Below, piece after piece: positions 7,913-17,900 of a DNA stretch of 64,000 nt. Position 1 is the first letter of the stretch; each line of letters starts with the position of its first letter. The position numbers and the translations under genes are program-made. The DNA comes from Spirochaetae bacterium HGW-Spirochaetae-2 (GTDB taxonomy: Bacteria; Spirochaetota; Spirochaetia; Sphaerochaetales; Sphaerochaetaceae): NCBI GenBank assembly GCA_002839355.1, contig PGXW01000019.1:1-64000 (forward strand), given 5' to 3'. Under the pieces are notes generated by a model. That model did not search any database. It was not told where the DNA came from and saw only the letters and a program-made list of their open reading frames with translations.

Positions 7913-9282
7913 CGCAGCCCTCCATCAAGCTCGGCCTTCACCGCTTCGATGAGGGCCTCCTGGGTTAGTGCCTTACCCGAGAGGACCCTCATGATGCGTT
8001 CGTCGATGGTCTGCTCGGTGATCAGATGCTGGACCACCACCGTCTCGGACTGCTGCCCCTGGCGCCACAGGCGCGCCACCGTCTGCTGGTAGAGCTCAAG
8101 GCTCCAGGTGAGACCGAACCAGATCAGGCAGTTGCCGCCGCCCTGCAGGTTCAGCCCATGCCCGGCCGATGCGGGGTGGATCAGGCCGACCGGCAGGTTC
8201 CCTTCGTTCCACACCCGGATGCTTTCACTTGAATCAAGGGGTGAAAACAACACCCCCAGTTTCTCCAATCTCGCTGTGATCCTCGACAGATCATGCTTGA
8301 ACCAATAGGCCACCAAGACACTCTGACCGTTGGCAGCTTCGATGAGGTCCTCCAACGCATCGAGCTTGCGATCATGGAGAACGATCGTAGTGCCTTCGTC
8401 GGTGTACACCGCACCGTTTGCCAACTGCAGCAGTTTGCCCGACAGGCTTGCTGCATTGGCTGCTGTCACTTGTCCGCCCGAGGAATCCAGGACCAGATCT
8501 TTCCTTAGTCTCTCATAGACCATCCGCTCCTCATCGCTGAGTGTGACGCGGTACTCGGTACTCACCAGCTCGGGCATCCTGATGTGATCCTGTGCCTTCA
8601 TCGAGATCGTGATGTCCTCGATCGCCCGGTAGATCCGTTCCTCGGCACCAGGGGCGACCTTGTAGCTGAACACGATCTGCCCATTGCGTTTGTCGGGGGA
8701 AAAGTACGCATCACGGTAGGCTCCGATGAACCTTCCGAGTCTCACCCCCTTGTCCAACAGCTTGAACTGTGCCCAGAGGTCGATTAGGCCGTTGCTGGCC
8801 GGGGTGCCAGTTAGGCCCACAATACGGCTGACCCTGGGCCGTCGTTTCATCAAGGCCCTGAAGCGCTTGGAGCGGTGGTTCTTGAAGGACGAGAGCTCAT
8901 CGACGACGACCATGTCGAAGTCGAAGGGGAGGGCACTTTCCTCGATGAGCCACTGCACGTTCTCGCGGTTGATGATGTACAGGTCTGCCTTGCGCTTAAA
9001 AGCAGAGATCCTATCGGTAGTGTTACCCACCGCCACCGAGGCCCTCAGTAGCTGAAGGTGATCCCACTTGTCGATTTCGATCGGCCACGTGTCCCTCGCT
9101 ACCCTCAGTGGCGCGATGACCAGGACCTTGCGCACTTCGAAGGAATCGAAGAGCAGGTTGTGCACCGCCGTCAGAGTGATGATCGTCTTGCCAAGTCCCA
9201 TTTGCAGGAGTACCGCCGCCACGGGGTGCTCCTCTATAAAGTCGCTCGCATACTGTTGGTAGTCATGCGGTGTATATGTCAT
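7909..9282 (-). CDS. SNF2-family DEAD-like helicase
   Basis: A 457-residue SF2 helicase of the SNF2 group. Walker A is QMGLGKT (residues 27-33), motif II is DELS (128-131) in place of DEAH, motif III is GLTGTPASNGL, and motif VI lies in QTVARLWRQGQQSETVVVQH. This compact helicase is standard in this phage module next to a VRR-NUC protein and probably acts in replication or recombination. It overlaps the VRR-NUC gene by 20 bases and the next gene by 4. Confidence 0.9.
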   Translation of the reverse strand: MTYTPHDYQQYASDFIEEHPVAAVLLQMGLGKTIITLTAVHNLLFDSFEVRKVLVIAPLRVARDTWPIEIDKWDHLQLLRASVAVGNTTDRISAFKRKADLYIINRENVQWLIEESALPFDFDMVVVDELSSFKNHRSKRFRALMKRRPRVSRIVGLTGTPASNGLIDLWAQFKLLDKGVRLGRFIGAYRDAYFSPDKRNGQIVFSYKVAPGAEERIYRAIEDITISMKAQDHIRMPELVSTEYRVTLSDEERMVYERLRKDLVLDSSGGQVTAANAASLSGKLLQLANGAVYTDEGTTIVLHDRKLDALEDLIEAANGQSVLVAYWFKHDLSRITARLEKLGVLFSPLDSSESIRVWNEGNLPVGLIHPASAGHGLNLQGGGNCLIWFGLTWSLELYQQTVARLWRQGQQSETVVVQHLITEQTIDERIMRVLSGKALTQEALIEAVKAELDGGLR

Positions 9283-9544
9283 TGATGATCTCCTCTATCT
9301 GCCCTATTGCATCCAGCACGTATACTTTGAAGCCCCATGCCTTCAGCATTTCATGCCTTACTAGTTGGAGTGCTCTCGGCTTCTTGCCAGGAGCCTTCAC
9401 TTCCACAAAGCCGCATTTGCCACCAGGTAGCAGCACCAAGCGGTCAGGCATTCCATCAAAACCCGGACTCATGAATTTCACCGCCCTGCCTCCCATCTTT
9501 TTCACAGCCCTCACCAGCTGCAGTTCGATCTCTTTCTCACGCAT
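9263..9544 (-). CDS. VRR-NUC domain nuclease
   Basis: A 93-residue stand-alone VRR-NUC protein of the PD-(D/E)XK superfamily. The catalytic signature is visible: an N-terminal Glu (EIELQLV), then GMPDRLVLLPGGKCGFVEVK with Asp, Glu and Lys in the expected spacing, followed by KPRALQLVRHEML. Such phage proteins cut branched or flapped DNA. It is encoded upstream of, and overlaps, the SNF2 helicase gene, its usual partner. Confidence 0.9.
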   Translation of the reverse strand: MREKEIELQLVRAVKKMGGRAVKFMSPGFDGMPDRLVLLPGGKCGFVEVKAPGKKPRALQLVRHEMLKAWGFKVYVLDAIGQIEEIINDIYTA

Positions 9545-9568
9545 TCTCGTTCTCCATCAGGATCATGG

Positions 9569-9672
9569 GTGACGGTCGATGATGGTCTATTCTAAAAACC
9601 CCCTATAGGCTACTTTTTACTCAAAAAATTGCCTAATGCGAAGTCTTGGATAAGACCGTCATCGACCGTCAC
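9569..9672. repeat. Inverted GACGGTC iteron-like repeats
   Basis: Two 20-base arms, 9569-9588 and 9653-9672, are reverse complements with one mismatch. Each arm is itself two tandem copies of TGACGGTC or TGATGGTC, giving four head-to-tail and face-to-face copies around a 64-base, A/T-rich centre. They fill the only gap between the primase and VRR-NUC genes. They may be a replication origin or a binding site for a replication or regulatory protein. Confidence 0.6.
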
Positions 9673-9692
9673 CACTGGGCGAATTTGACTGT

Positions 9693-11951
9693 CTATTGCA
9701 GGAAATCCTTCTGTTCTAGGGCGAGTCCGTGGATGAATGAGCCGTTCTTGTTCTTCCTACGTTGGAATCCCGCAGACTCCAAAGCCGCGTAAAAGTCAGC
9801 CGTACCCCGTATGAACTCTCCGTTGCTTGAACAATAATTGCGGTACCCTTGGTATAAGATTCCGGAGGGTTGTTCGAGGGTCGGTCCAAATTTACAGCAC
9901 TCATCCAAAAAACTTCCCATCCAGTCGTTGTTTTCCCGGTACTTGTCGATCGCATGTTGTACGCATGGTGGAACCTTCAGGTGATAGTCCCTCGCTATGA
10001 CCTCTCTCGCCCCCTCTATGATCCATGCCATGATGGCCTCGCCTGCATGCTCGACTAGATGATCGGCATAGTTCTTTACATCCCCGCTGCCACTGATGTG
10101 TGCGTTGAAGGGAATTACGATTAGCCTTCTCCAGGTTCCGGCATCACAGGCACCAACCTTTGGTAGATGATTCGTATAGAGCACCACCGTATGGGTGGGA
10201 CGGAACTTGAAGGGATCTTTGTACTTCTTTTCCGCTTCGATCTCGTCGGTGCTGCTGAGGATCTTAGCGGTTGAGGTGTTTAGCCTGGTACCTTCCTCCA
10301 GCTCAGAGGCGATCACCAGACGCTTGCCCTTGAGCTCGGCGATCTCGGGCTTGATGTTGCGCTTGCACCCCGCTGTCAACGTATCGGCCGATATGGCACC
10401 GCTGTAACTTCCCATCACCCGGGAGATAGAATTCCAGAAGGTGGACTTGCCGTTGCTTCCTCCGCCATAGGCGATGATGAGCGCCTCGAGGCACACCTTT
10501 CCGATTGCGGCGATACCAACGATCTGCTGCACATATTCGATCAGTTCCTTGTCATTGCAAAAGAACAGATCCAGAGCTTTGTTCCATGCATCCTTTCCCT
10601 TCTCACCGGGTGCACAGGTTGTTTGCTTGGTGATCAGATCCTCGGCACAAGGTTGTCGTTTGCTGGAAAGCCCCTGTTGGAGGTCGTAGGTAGAGCCGGG
10701 TGTGTTGAGTAAAAATGGGTCGCGATCCAGATCCTGGACTTCGATGAGTACCATGGGCTTGGCTGCCTGCAGGGCTCCCATCACATACTTCATGTCACGC
10801 CGCTTCATGACGAAGGCCTTGTAGGCCATCGCTGCCAGATAGCGCTTGTAGGCTATAAGAGCATCTCCGGAAAGACCCGCCTCGAATTTCTTCCCTCCTA
10901 AGATGATCTCACCTTCATCGTAACCAAGACCCGCCAGATCCTTCAGCGAGGTGCTCACCGCATCGATGGCATCCTCGAGTTGCAGGTCCAAAAACTCCTC
11001 GGCCGCTCCCAGCGCCATTTGGCGCGACTCGACCCAGTACTCGCCGTTGTACCTGATGTAATCGGTACCGTCCGAGTATTTGAGCTCACCACCATATTCG
11101 CGCACGAGCACCTTGGCTTGGCCGATGTCGGAGTAGTCCGAGGGCTTAAGCGACTCCCTGGAGAATTCCGCATTGTAGGTATCCGGATCGACATACCCGT
11201 CCTGCATGTGCACCCGCTGTGCGAATTTCACCGCACTGTACCAGATCGTATCCAGCTCATCCTCTTGTAGTGGAGGATCACATTTGGCTGCTTCCTGCAC
11301 GAAGATCCCATGCGCACGATCCGACACGCCATAGCGCTTGAGCACCTTGCCCGCAAAACGCGAGAGCGTGTTGTTGCGCATCCCCTCTGGAATCACTTCC
11401 CGGTTCGTCTCTGTCGTAGTCTCTTGGGGAACCACAATCGCCTCGTCGATGTGCATCCACCCTTCATTCCAGATGACGTCGCCTTGGTTTGCACCAAAGA
11501 TGAATCGGGCTGCATCCAGAGCGTTCGCATCGAAGAACGGATAATGAGCATGTATCGATCGCTTGAGGTTCGCATACACGTTCGCTTCGGTGATCTCACG
11601 TATCGGGAAGTAGACATGGAAGCGTGGCCTTGCGCCTTTACTTTCCTTGGGCAGATTGTGGTTCCGGCTTGTAGCAAGGGCAAAGGATACCTCCGACAGT
11701 TCTTCGGCGAGTTGTTCGGGGGAGATCCAATCATCCGGGTTGTCCGAGTGGTCGTTGTCGCAATCCATCACCACGACGGTGGAGGACACGAAGTTTCCGA
11801 CACTACGGTAGCCGTCCTTGTATTCGGCGCATACGTGGTCGAACCGTATCGCTTCTTCAAATGCTTCTTTCGTGGACGCATCGATATGGTTGCGATAATG
11901 GCAGTTCTTCGCGTTTCCCGTGCAATCGGCACTATAGAGGTTGATCCTCAT
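9693..11951 (-). CDS. Phage D5-like primase-helicase
   Basis: A 752-residue replication protein. The N-terminal half resembles the primase region of D5/VirE-type proteins (VMDCDNDHSDNPDDW is a likely metal-binding site; RPRFHVYFPI follows). The C-terminal half is an SF3-type helicase with Walker A GGGSNGKST (Lys at about 502), an acidic stretch in IASELEEGTRL and the sensor VVLYTNHLPKV, matching the phage/P4 primase C-terminal family. The start at 11951 is chosen because GGGAGG lies 8 bases upstream. It probably starts and unwinds the phage replication fork with the polymerase encoded divergently. Confidence 0.9.
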   Translation of the reverse strand: MRINLYSADCTGNAKNCHYRNHIDASTKEAFEEAIRFDHVCAEYKDGYRSVGNFVSSTVVVMDCDNDHSDNPDDWISPEQLAEELSEVSFALATSRNHNLPKESKGARPRFHVYFPIREITEANVYANLKRSIHAHYPFFDANALDAARFIFGANQGDVIWNEGWMHIDEAIVVPQETTTETNREVIPEGMRNNTLSRFAGKVLKRYGVSDRAHGIFVQEAAKCDPPLQEDELDTIWYSAVKFAQRVHMQDGYVDPDTYNAEFSRESLKPSDYSDIGQAKVLVREYGGELKYSDGTDYIRYNGEYWVESRQMALGAAEEFLDLQLEDAIDAVSTSLKDLAGLGYDEGEIILGGKKFEAGLSGDALIAYKRYLAAMAYKAFVMKRRDMKYVMGALQAAKPMVLIEVQDLDRDPFLLNTPGSTYDLQQGLSSKRQPCAEDLITKQTTCAPGEKGKDAWNKALDLFFCNDKELIEYVQQIVGIAAIGKVCLEALIIAYGGGSNGKSTFWNSISRVMGSYSGAISADTLTAGCKRNIKPEIAELKGKRLVIASELEEGTRLNTSTAKILSSTDEIEAEKKYKDPFKFRPTHTVVLYTNHLPKVGACDAGTWRRLIVIPFNAHISGSGDVKNYADHLVEHAGEAIMAWIIEGAREVIARDYHLKVPPCVQHAIDKYRENNDWMGSFLDECCKFGPTLEQPSGILYQGYRNYCSSNGEFIRGTADFYAALESAGFQRRKNKNGSFIHGLALEQKDFLQ

Positions 11952-12379
11952 CCCTGTACCTCCCGGCAATCCGAATCGAAGTACCGCAGGCGATACCCCT
12001 TGCGACGGGCATAGGCGATCTCGCCCGCCATTCCGTTCGATACCCCGTGTCCTGCGAACACCCACACCTCGGCGCACTTGCCCATGAGGATGTTGCCGAA
12101 GCGCAACGCGAGCTCACGCTCGGCGGGATCGTCGTCGTACATGAACTGCGGGTACAGCAGGTGCACCGTCAGGGGGATGCAGCCCGAGTCCACCGCGAAT
12201 CGGCTGTACAGCCGTGCCCGCTCGACATTTGTCCCGATGTCGCCCGCGTATGGCGAGCAGATGTATACGATGGGACGGAAGGATCGGATTGCCTTTCGCT
12301 CCTCTTGTTCCATCGCCTTGAATGCCTCATAGGGCGTCGGATCCGGATACCCCTGTGCATTCAGTCGTTCTCGATTCAT
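11948..12379 (-). CDS. DUF4406/DUF7768-like nucleoside-deoxyribosyltransferase fold protein
   Basis: A 143-residue protein with the pattern VYICSPYAGDIGTNVERARL near the N-terminus and CAEVWVFAGHGVSNGMAGEI, as in DUF4406/DUF7768 proteins, which share the nucleoside 2-deoxyribosyltransferase fold. Its activity is not known. The start at 12379 is preceded by an ideal AAGGAGG. It is the first gene of the minus-strand operon and overlaps the primase gene by 4 bases. Confidence 0.75.
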   Translation of the reverse strand: MNRERLNAQGYPDPTPYEAFKAMEQEERKAIRSFRPIVYICSPYAGDIGTNVERARLYSRFAVDSGCIPLTVHLLYPQFMYDDDPAERELALRFGNILMGKCAEVWVFAGHGVSNGMAGEIAYARRKGYRLRYFDSDCREVQG

Positions 12380-12446
12380 AAGAATCCTCCTTGCATCTGG
12401 TTGCAGGTCTTTCCCCCTACACACCCTTCCTGACGCAACCGGCGGT

Positions 12447-12518
12447 TTGACCGACAAATTCTTCAGGAATTTTTCCAGGTTCGGATTCTCGAAAAAACTC
12501 CCACTTCCTGTCGGTCAA
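12447..12518. promoter_or_regulatory. Face-to-face promoter-like motifs between divergent phage operons
   Basis: The 10-mer TTGACCGACA occurs on the plus strand at 12447-12456 and on the minus strand at 12518-12509. In each orientation it is followed after 13 bases by TTTTTC, i.e. TTGACC, 17 bases, TTTTTC. The -35-like part is good and the -10 part poor, so an activator or a special sigma factor would be needed. Alternatively the inverted repeat is an operator. It lies in the 209-base gap separating the two phage operons. Confidence 0.5.
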
Positions 12519-12588
12519 GTTCCCCGTTGCATACGGAAGGTGGTGAGGGACGAACAAGAGAACGGTCTCTCGAAGGAGATGGATCCAA

Positions 12589-12807
12589 ATGGATGAACGA
12601 AAGACCAGACGTCGGAGCGAGCATGAGACCGACGAGGAGATCGCCGAGGTGCTGATGACCATCAGCGCGGTGGCGAGAAGGTTGGCCAAGCGCCTCATGG
12701 TAGCTTCGGCCAAGGATCGGATGGGTACACGACAGGAGGAAGCACATGAGAGAAGAGACGAGGGCCTGCATCGCAGAGGCCATGACTATCCTGAATACCG
12801 CTTCTAG
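12589..12807 (+). CDS. Small charged phage protein
   Basis: A 72-residue, strongly charged protein (MDERKTRRRSEHETDEEIAE, VARRLAKRLM). AAGGAG lies about 10 bases before the ATG. It opens the rightward early operon and overlaps the next gene by 62 bases. Small proteins with the same MDERKTRRR-like start precede DUF2800 genes in related prophages. Function unknown. Confidence 0.6.
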   Translation: MDERKTRRRSEHETDEEIAEVLMTISAVARRLAKRLMVASAKDRMGTRQEEAHERRDEGLHRRGHDYPEYRF

Positions 12808-13210
12808 ATCGCTGGAAGCATTGCTGGGTCGTCTGGATGGGAAGGAGTTCGGGAAGGCCGAGCCCAAACCGGAGGCAAAACCACTGACGCTGGTGGAAGT
12901 TCGTGCGGTCCTGGCCGGCAAGTCCCGTGATGGGCATACCGAGAACATCAGGGCGTTGTTGGAAAAATATGGGGCGTCCAAGCTCTCGGAGATCGACCCT
13001 TCGCGGTACCAGGACCTTATGGACGAGGCGCTGTGCCTGGGTGCGACCAGGGGGGATATCGAACAAGCCCTTTCGGAGAAGGAGAAGGAAGGCGATGGTG
13101 ATTCTTTCAGGGCGATCTTCGAACACCACGGCTCGACGTGCCTCGAGGACCTGAGGGTGGAATACTACCCGTCGTTCCTGCGCGACATCAGGAGGCTTGG
13201 TAATGGCTAA
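12746..13210 (+). CDS. Phage protein of the type labelled rRNA biogenesis protein rrp5
   Basis: A 154-residue protein with a helical N-terminus (TRACIAEAMTILNTASRSLE) and the conserved block VRAVLAGKSRDGHTENIRAL followed by KYGASKLSEIDPSRYQDLMD. Proteins with this block occur in Firmicutes-type phages directly before DUF2800 genes, often under the misleading name rrp5. They may bind DNA or act in recombination; this is unproven. AGGAGGA precedes the ATG. Confidence 0.7.
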   Translation: MREETRACIAEAMTILNTASRSLEALLGRLDGKEFGKAEPKPEAKPLTLVEVRAVLAGKSRDGHTENIRALLEKYGASKLSEIDPSRYQDLMDEALCLGATRGDIEQALSEKEKEGDGDSFRAIFEHHGSTCLEDLRVEYYPSFLRDIRRLGNG

Positions 13211-14327
13211 GCATGCCCTGCTCTCGCCATCGTCGGCCGCCCGATGGACCGCTTGCCCGCCGTCCGCACGACTGTGCGAACACATCGAAGAGGGGCCGAG
13301 CCTCTTCGCCGAGGAGGGTACCGAGGCTCATTCGCTCTGCGAATACAAGGTCAAGCTCGCACTCGGCCTCGAGGCGGAAGACCCGAGGCCCACCCTGGGC
13401 TTTTACAACGAGCAGATGGAAGACTGCGCGGAAGAGTACACGGCTTTTGTGCTGGATGCGTTGCAACAGGAAAAGGATGCCAGAAGGGATCCGCTCGTCC
13501 TACTCGAGCAGAAGGTGGATATAAGTTCGTATGTGCCCCAGTGCTCGGGGACCGCCGACTGCATCATCGTGTCCGATGCCCACCTGCACGTCATCGACTT
13601 CAAGTACGGACAAGGGGTGCCGGTCTCGGCCGAGCGCAACACGCAGATGATGCTCTATGCGCTGGGGGCGATCGGGATGTTCGCCCCGCTGTATGAGGTC
13701 CAGAAGGTCAGCATGACCGTGTTCCAGCCGCGCCTGGCGAACGTGGGCACCTTCACGATGGGCTCCGATGAGCTGCTCGAATGGGCCGGGTCTTATGTGA
13801 AACCCCGAGCCGAGCTCGCATTCCAAGGCGAGGGGGAGTTCTGCTCGGGGCCCCACTGCCGGTTCTGCAAGGTGAGGGCCACCTGCCGCAAGCGTGCCGA
13901 GGCGAACCTGGATCTTGACCGATACGAGTTCGCCAAACCCGTGCTTCTGGGAGACGACGAGGTCGCCGCGATCCTGACCCAAGCCGACGAGCTAGCCGCC
14001 TGGGTGGGGGACATCAAGTCATATGCCCTATCGGTATTGGCAAGGGGCGGAACGATCGAAGGCTTCAAGCTGGTGGAGGGTCGGTCCATTCGACGGTACA
14101 CCGACGAGGCCTCTGCAGCCGATGCGGTACGCGACGCAGGCTTCGACCCGTATGAGCACAAGGTGTTGGGTATCACGGCAATGACCGAATTGTTGGGAAG
14201 GACACGTTTCAACGAGATCTTGGGTTCGCATGTATGCAAGCCCAAAGGCAAACCGACGCTCGTGCCACAAGGCGACAAACGGCCGGCGATCACGATCAAC
14301 GATTTCAATGACATGGAGGAGAAGTAG
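13203..14327 (+). CDS. DUF2800 PD-(D/E)XK nuclease, Cas4/AddB-like
   Basis: A 374-residue protein starting MAKHALLSPSSAARWTACPP as in DUF2800. The nuclease core is seen in YVPQCSGTADCIIV and HLHVIDFKYGQGVPV (Asp, then Asp-x-Lys), with the motif IV region NTQMMLYALGA. Four cysteines in CSGPHCRFCKVRATC (from residue 214) probably hold an iron-sulfur cluster, as in Cas4 and AddB. It likely acts in phage recombination with the DUF2815 protein. The ATG at 13203 has GGAGG 7 bases upstream; the TTG at 13197 is too close to it. Confidence 0.88.
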   Translation: MAKHALLSPSSAARWTACPPSARLCEHIEEGPSLFAEEGTEAHSLCEYKVKLALGLEAEDPRPTLGFYNEQMEDCAEEYTAFVLDALQQEKDARRDPLVLLEQKVDISSYVPQCSGTADCIIVSDAHLHVIDFKYGQGVPVSAERNTQMMLYALGAIGMFAPLYEVQKVSMTVFQPRLANVGTFTMGSDELLEWAGSYVKPRAELAFQGEGEFCSGPHCRFCKVRATCRKRAEANLDLDRYEFAKPVLLGDDEVAAILTQADELAAWVGDIKSYALSVLARGGTIEGFKLVEGRSIRRYTDEASAADAVRDAGFDPYEHKVLGITAMTELLGRTRFNEILGSHVCKPKGKPTLVPQGDKRPAITINDFNDMEEK

Positions 14328-14888
14328 ATGTCAACACAAGCAAGCACGAAAGTCATCACCGGCAAGGACACCAGATGGTCGTACCTCGCGCTCTGGGAAC
14401 CCAAGTCCATCAACGGCAGCACGCCCAAGTACTCGGTATCGCTGATCATCCCCAAGGGCGACAAGGCCACGGTGCAGAAGATCCGTTCTGCCATCGAGGC
14501 AGCCTACACAGAGGGCGAGGCGAAGCTGAAGGGCAACGGCAAGAGCGTCCCGCCGCTTGCATCGCTGAAGAATCCCCTGCGCGACGGGGATATCGACCGC
14601 CCCGACGATGCGGCATACGCGAACGCGTTCTTCGTCAACGCCAACAGCGCCACCGCGCCCGGCATCGTCGATGCCGATTGCAACCCGGTGATCAACCGAA
14701 CGGAGGTGTACTCGGGTGTCTACGGACGCGCCTCGATCTCCTTCTATGCGTTCAACTCCAACGGCAACCGCGGCATCGCGTGTGGTTTGAACAATCTGCA
14801 GGTGCTCCGTGACGGGGACCCTCTGGGTGGAAGGGCGAGTGCGGAGAGCGATTTCGCTACTGATGATGAGGATGATTTCCTTGCCTGA
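14328..14888 (+). CDS. DUF2815 single-strand DNA-binding-like protein
   Basis: A 186-residue protein that begins immediately after the DUF2800 stop. TRWSYLALWEPKSINGSTPK and KYSVSLIIPKGDKATVQKIR are DUF2815 signatures, as is GVYGRASISFYAFNSNGNRG. The C-terminus is acidic (DFATDDEDDFLA), as in many SSB-type proteins where it recruits partners. The family lies between DUF2800 and family A polymerase genes in prophages and is thought to bind ssDNA during recombination. Confidence 0.85.
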   Translation: MSTQASTKVITGKDTRWSYLALWEPKSINGSTPKYSVSLIIPKGDKATVQKIRSAIEAAYTEGEAKLKGNGKSVPPLASLKNPLRDGDIDRPDDAAYANAFFVNANSATAPGIVDADCNPVINRTEVYSGVYGRASISFYAFNSNGNRGIACGLNNLQVLRDGDPLGGRASAESDFATDDEDDFLA

Positions 14889-14988
14889 TTGAAGATGGGG
14901 AGGGCGGTGGTTGCCACTGCCGTCCTTCCATTACACCAAGGATTTTTTCAAGACACCGAGATTGGAAACTGACCAGAAGGATTTGCCC

Positions 14989-17900
14989 ATGCCCAATATA
15001 CACACTCTCTCTTGCGATATAGAGACGTACTCGTCCGTCAACCTTGCCAAGAGTGGGGTTTTTCGGTATTGCGAGGCCGAAGATTTCGAGATCCTCCTGT
15101 TTGGCTATAGCGTCAACGGTGGACCGGTGCAGGTCGTCGATCTCGCCCGGGGAGAACAGATATCCAAGGACATTCTCGAAGCATTCACCGATGCCAGCGT
15201 GGTCAAGTGGGCGTTCAACGCTGCCTTCGAGCGAATCTGCCTCTCACGCTATCTGGGACTGCCAGCAGGCACATACCTGGATCCATCATCCTGGCGATGT
15301 ACGATGATCTGGTCGGCGTATCTGGGGCTGCCGTTGTCGCTGATGGGCGTGGGAGCGGTGCTGGGCCTCGGGAAGCAGAAGCTCTCCGAGGGCAAGGACC
15401 TTATCCGCTACTTCTGCATTCCGTGTGCCCCCACGATCACCAATGGAGGCCGTACGAGGAACAAATCTGGTGACGCTGTGGACAAATGGGATCAATTCAT
15501 CGAGTACAACAAGCGTGATGTCGAGGTCGAACTCGCCATCCACCGGCGCTTGGGGCGGTTTTCGGTTCCCGATGCCATCTGGGATGAGTACCATCTCGAC
15601 CAACGCATCAACGACCGGGGCGTGTTGATCGACCGGGAACTGGTGAGAAGAGCCATCGAAATGGATAGTCTTTCTCGGCAAGAGCTGGTGTCCAGGATGA
15701 AGGAGCTCACCGACCTGGAGAATCCCAATTCGGTACCCCAAGTAAAGACCTGGCTAGCCGACAATGGACTCGAGATAGACTCCCTTGGCAAGAAGGATGT
15801 GATCTCCGCTTTGGATGGTGCTCCGCGTGAGATCAGGGAAGTGCTCGAGCTCAGGCTGCAGCTTGCCAAGTCGTCGGTGAGGAAGTACCAGGCGATGGAG
15901 CATGCTGCCTGCTATGATGATCGTGCTCGGGGGATGTTCCAGTTCTATGGAGCGAATCGTACCGGAAGATGGTCAGGGAGGCTGATTCAAGCCCAAAATC
16001 TCAAGCGCAACAGCATCGAGGACCTCGCCGTCGCCAGGGAACTAGTCAAAGGTGGTGATTACGAAGCGGTGAAGATGCTCTTTGGCGATGTGCCCGATAC
16101 GCTCTCCCAGTTGGTCCGCACCGCATTCATCCCCCGAAAAGGCCATCGGTTCATCGTATCGGACTTCTCGGCGATAGAAGCAAGGGTGCTCTCTTGGCTC
16201 GCTGGGGAGACGTGGCGCATGGATATCTTCGCCGAGGATGGGGACATCTACTGTGCCACAGCCTCCCGCATGTTCCACTGCGTGGTCACCAAGCATGGGG
16301 AGAACGGACACCTCAGGCAAAAGGGCAAGCAGGCCGAGCTCGCCTGCATCGCAGAAGGCCAGCTGGTGCTCACCGATCAAGGTCTTGTGCCGATCGAGGG
16401 CGTGACGACCGATCATTTGCTGTGGGATGGAGAGGATTGGGTATCGCATGGGGGTGTTGTCTGTAATGGGATCCGGAGGGTAATTACCTACGGAGGACTT
16501 ACCGCGACAGCCGACCATCTCGTCTGGGTCGAGGGGATGGGTAAGCCGGTACGGCTCGGGCTTGCGGCTAAGTGCACAGCGCAATTGGTGCAGACTGGCG
16601 ATGGGGAAAAGGCGATAGCCATTGGTGGACATAAGGGAGAGCGAAGGCTTTCTATGGTCCGCGACGTCCTGAAAACGACAGGAACATGCAAGGTATACGA
16701 CATCCTCAATGCCGGAACACATCATCGTTTTACCGTATCGGGGGTCCTCGTGCACAACTGCGGCTATGGAGGATCGGTGGGAGCGCTCAAGGCCATGGGA
16801 GCGCTCGAATCCGGCATGACGGAGAACGAGCTCAAACCCTTGGTGGATGCCTGGCGCCAGTCCAATCCGAACATTGTCCGGCTCTGGTGGGATGTTGACA
16901 AGGCAGCGAAGGAAGCGGTGAAGGAAAAAACCACCACCGATACGCATGGAATCAGATTCTCCTATGAGAGTGGCTTTCTTTTCATCACCTTGCCCTCTGG
17001 CAGAAGTCTCGCGTATGTGAAGCCTCGCATCGGTACCAACGAATTCGGTAGCGATTGCGTAACCTACGAGGGGGTGGGAGGAACGAAGAAATGGGAACGC
17101 ATTGATACCTACGGACCCAAGCTAGTCGAGAACTGTCTTGCTGGGGGTACATTGGTTCTTGCCGAACGGGGGTTCGTTCCCATCCAGGAGATTCAAAGGC
17201 AAGACAGGGTCTGGGACGGAACGGAATGGGTTTCCCACGAAGGACTTATCGACAAAGGCATCCAGGAGACGGTCCGCATCGGGCAAGCCCTTGAGATGAC
17301 TGCGAATCATAAGATTTTGACGACAGAAGGATGGAGGGAGTGTGGCACGACTGAAGGACTTGAGTGGGCGGACGTTCAACTACCTGACGGTTATCAGCAG
17401 GGCGGAGAATACGGCCCAGGGAAAAGCGCAATGGCTGTGCCGGTGCTGGTGCGGGAATCTGAAGGTAATCGCCTCCGCAGACCTGCAGAAAAAAAAGTAT
17501 CCGGTGAAATCGTGCGGATGCATGACCAAGATTTTGATAGCGAGGAATCATACCCGGCATGGAATGAGCCATCATCCGGCATTCGGAGTGTGGCACTCGA
17601 TGAAGCAGCGTTGTACGGATCCGAAACACCGTGCGTGGAAGAACTACGGGGGAAGGGGAATACGGGTGTGCGATGCCTGGCTGCACAGTTTCGAGCAGTT
17701 CTGGGAAGACATGGGGCCAACCTACCAGCGAGGATTGGATTTGGACAGAAAGGACAACAATCAAGGCTACGATGCACAGAACTGTCGTTGGGTGGAACGA
17801 AAGGTCAACTGCAGAAACAGGAGGTCGAATCGTGTGATAGAGACTCCATTCGGAGATATGACGGTTTCTGCCCTTTCGGAATTGACCGGAATCGGTGTGA

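Noticed and set aside
16042-16947. 301-codon minus-strand open frame
   Set aside because: Antisense of the polymerase and intein 1; low-pattern sequence.
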